A stretch of 64,000 bases of DNA from Coffea arabica (taxonomy: Eukaryota > Streptophyta > Magnoliopsida > Gentianales > Rubiaceae): contig NC_092322.1 of NCBI RefSeq assembly GCF_036785885.1, positions 12,856,466-12,920,465 of the forward strand, written 5' to 3'. The translations under genes were made by a program, and so were the position numbers. The notes beneath the pieces were generated by a model. The model had not been told where the DNA came from and made no database searches. It saw nothing but the letters and a program-made list of their open reading frames with translations. Shown here one piece after another: positions 61,447 through 64,000 of this stretch (within the stretch, counting starts at the first letter, position 1; each line of letters begins with the position of its first letter).

Positions 61447-62865
61447 ATTCTACGGGAGTCATTGGTAGGGACTCTCCTTTGCACCGATCACTGTCTAGTG
61501 GTCACCATTTGCACGTATAATAGACATTTTCAACTGGTAATTTACGGTGTTCCAAATGCCTTCCAGAACATGGTGATCATTAGATGCAGAACGGTGCGAT
61601 GACCCTACTATAGGATTTACTGCAAAATTTCATGTGAGTCATTTCTTGAGGTTACTGATTCGTATGTCGAGAAGCTAGGCATACGCTTGAGTTGTCATTT
61701 GCTTATCGATTTTTAGTGATTTTTTTGGTCATGCTGGTGTTTTGCATTCATGATGTTTCTTTCAATGTTTGAGTAAATTCATTTGCTCGATCATACAATG
61801 AAAAACTTGCACTACATGTTCAGTCCCGGCTGTCATCAGCCAGACAAGTCCATTTTGTGTAACATGCATATACTCTGTCATCAGCCAGACAAGTCCCGGC
61901 TGTCATCATATATTTTTTTTTTGTCGACACGATAATTTCTATTTTACTTCTACTTCTACTTTACATTAAGGAAAAGAGGTGGATCCAAATGGATCAATGA
62001 GGAATCCGGATCAGACGGATGCTTTTGCATCTGTTGGTGAAATTCCAGGAAATCTTGGAGAAAAATACAAACAAGAAGTTTGATCTTTTAATTTACGTCC
62101 AAGAAGAGTTTTAAATCTCTTTTGATGGTCAACTGCTCTGCAACATGCTGTACAGGGTGCATAAATTTCGTGTCAATGTCACAAAGAAAAGGTGATGAAA
62201 TAAGTAAAATTTCTAAATATGTGTGTAGATATCTAAATAATGTTCCATTGTCATTGTCGGAATTCTATGTACGTTGCTGTCGATGTCAGGATTGCATTTA
62301 TGAAAAGGTTGGTATGTTCTAAACAATAACAAGAAAATACTAATATAATCATCAAGTGATTATAATGGTGTTAATACATCTTTTCTCTCATACTAAGTTT
62401 AGTAACTTTTATTTGGATATTTCAAACCCTAAAATTATTGGAGATGGATGGACCAATGAGTACTTCAATAGCATAAATTTGTGATGTTAAACATGAATGG
62501 AGAGTTTCCATTAATTTTCGCGTTTGTTTGGTTAGGCCAAACCCTAATAAAAAAAGGGCAAACCCTAATACTGCGTTTTTAAGTTCAGGAAAAGTGGAAG
62601 GATAAAGATTGCAAAGTGTACTTTTTGAACCATTTGCAGTAACAATTTGAATATTAGTGTAAATTCTCAAAAATTAAAAAAATTAATATGTGAAGCATAA
62701 TAGATATCTTAAATTCAGGCCCATCGAAATCTGTCATTTTTAGCTTATTTAAAGAAAGAAAAAGACAGACAGCAGAGATTACCAAAAAAGAAAACAAAAA
62801 AAAAGAGGATGTTAATTGAAAACTCAAAAGTTCTGATTTTTCCCCTCCTTTTGAGAGAAGTTTGT
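61447..62865. other. P450 downstream region
   Basis: It has the probable P450 3' UTR, then a short duplicated motif (CTGTCATCAGCCAGACAAGT) at about 61828 and 61876. The rest is AT-rich DNA without a supported gene. Confidence 0.5.
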
Positions 62866-63003
62866 GTTTGGATTGCATTTTTCATGATTTTTCATGGAAA
62901 AATTGCTGTAGCGATTTGATGCATGCGAGGAAAAAAGATAATAGGAAAATGTGATCACGGAAAATAACGTAATTTTTTTACGGAAAACAGCAATTCAAAT
63001 AAG
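62866..63003. mobile_element. MITE of the GTTTGGATTG family, opposite orientation to 59595
   Basis: The left end is GTTTGGATTGCATTTTTCAT and the right end is the inverse of TTTGAATTGCTGTTTTCCG. The interior ATTGCTGTAGCGATTT is the inverse of AAATCGCTATAGTAATTT in the 59595 copy. Confidence 0.7.
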
Positions 63004-63559
63004 GCATGAAGGAAAATCTCCCTCGTGGCCAGCATTAATTTTGTTCGGGCCACTTGAGGAGATGTTGGTTGGTTTAATTAAATGGTATGGATCTAAAGCC
63101 TCTGAACCAGCTGCTTGCAGGATTAATGACTGCAGGGCCCTCTTTACGAAGTATGAACATCCATCACCTTTAAATGGTTAAATTTCCCATATTAAATGCT
63201 TAGGGATTCATGCTGTAATTAACTGCTCCAATTAGTCATTTAGAGGGCTCTACATGGTTGGAGCATGGGGCTCTTGGAGAAGGATTCTACTTTTACCTTG
63301 GTTTTGCAAATAACAACAATTATGCATATCAGTTTGCTTTGTGAATTGTATTATTATTAAAATAATTATTTCAGGAAAAATAATGGCACATCAAACACTC
63401 GTATTTATTATTTTTTTCTTACATTTATAGCTAGTTTGGATGTTTAGGTTAGAAAAGAAAAGATGGGAAATGTTTAAGTTACGAAAGAAAAGAAAAGAAT
63501 AGAAAGGAAGAGAGAAGATTTAATATTGTTTGAGAGTTTTAAAAGGAAGTATAATGATT

Positions 63560-63563
<4 letters not shown>

Positions 63564-63617
<54 letters not shown>
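63564..63617. repeat. (TA)27 microsatellite
   Basis: An uninterrupted dinucleotide tract of about 54 bases in gene-free DNA that runs from 63004 to the window end. Confidence 0.9.
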
Positions 63618-63619
<2 letters not shown>

Positions 63620-64000
63620 ATAAAATTTCATTCAATAGTTTTGTGAGGATAAAATGGATAATTTAAAAAGTTTTGTAAGCTTCCATCAGTTTTTGCTTTG
63701 CTTTCTACCGGTTTTTGGTTAGAAAATTGCACTACAGCAGCACTTGGCATCCTTGAAAATCCATTTTTTTTCTTTTCTTTTCCGTTTCACTTGAAAGTCC
63801 CGTAATAATATCTACCTTTCTCTTCCTTTTTTTTTTCGATTCCGTGTAAATCTCAACTCCCAAACTAGCTATTAGGCATGCTATCATTTTAATTTCAATT
63901 TTTTTTGTTTTTAGAATAAATTAACACTTAGAGAAATGGCCACGCACTCGTTAGACAAGCAATTTTCTTTTCTTTTTTATTTTATTTTTGATTAAATAAG

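Noticed and set aside
1..64000. CRISPR arrays, bacterial operons, phage or integrated-virus genes
   Set aside because: No regularly spaced repeats with unique spacers, no polycistronic gene runs and no recognisable viral protein were seen; all genes are plant nuclear genes with introns or plant P450 type.

Overview
This is nuclear DNA of a flowering plant, almost certainly a eudicot. The evidence is genes split by short GT-AG introns in AT-rich sequence, plastid-targeted enzymes, a plant NOI/RIN4-family gene, a plant-only CYP96-type P450 and tRNA-derived SINEs. The shikimate kinase N-terminus reads most like the tomato enzyme as I remember it, which hints at an asterid, but the species is not identified.

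Seven protein genes are supported. On the minus strand at the left edge is the 5' part of a chloroplast shikimate kinase (131-2778; its remaining exons lie beyond base 1). Next are a complete ten-exon DRG1-type GTPase (+, 6731-15601), a three-exon NOI/RIN4-family gene (-, 18028-20517), a nine-exon ABCF5-type ABC-F ATPase (+, 32026-37443), a seven-exon PDCD2/TSR4-like gene (+, 39481-42797), a six-exon RNA polymerase II subunit RPB4 (-, 43472-47485) and an intronless CYP96A-like P450 (+, 59923-61446). I joined all exons by hand from splice signals and reading phase; every junction keeps frame. Several genes belong to growth and gene-expression functions (translation-linked GTPase, ABC-F factor, ribosome-assembly adaptor, Pol II subunit). 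They look like independent neighbours, not one pathway. From memory, NOI, ABCF5 and PDCD2 are also neighbours in Arabidopsis (about At5g64830-At5g64850), so this block is probably conserved.

The gaps are full of mobile-element remains whose edges can be read directly. They include a Ty1-copia-like solo LTR with a perfect 5-bp target duplication (3779-4657), a Ty3-gypsy-like solo LTR (52879-54237), two non-autonomous hAT elements with perfect 8-bp duplications (5562-5995, 48486-49632), and a PIF/Harbinger-like element filled with AT-rich tandem repeats (56646-58063). There are also a Tourist-like MITE (28894-29225), two related foldback MITEs (50561-51670), a MITE family ending in GTTTGGATTG, and at least five tRNA-derived SINEs, most bounded by clear target duplications.

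The most unusual structure is a patch of about 200 bp inside the hAT element at 48486-49632. Pieces resembling three plastid genes (the start of ndhG, the start of ndhF and an internal part of rpoB) are stitched together there in one orientation. I found no CRISPR array, rRNA gene, intact transposase or reverse transcriptase, and no convincing free-standing tRNA gene.
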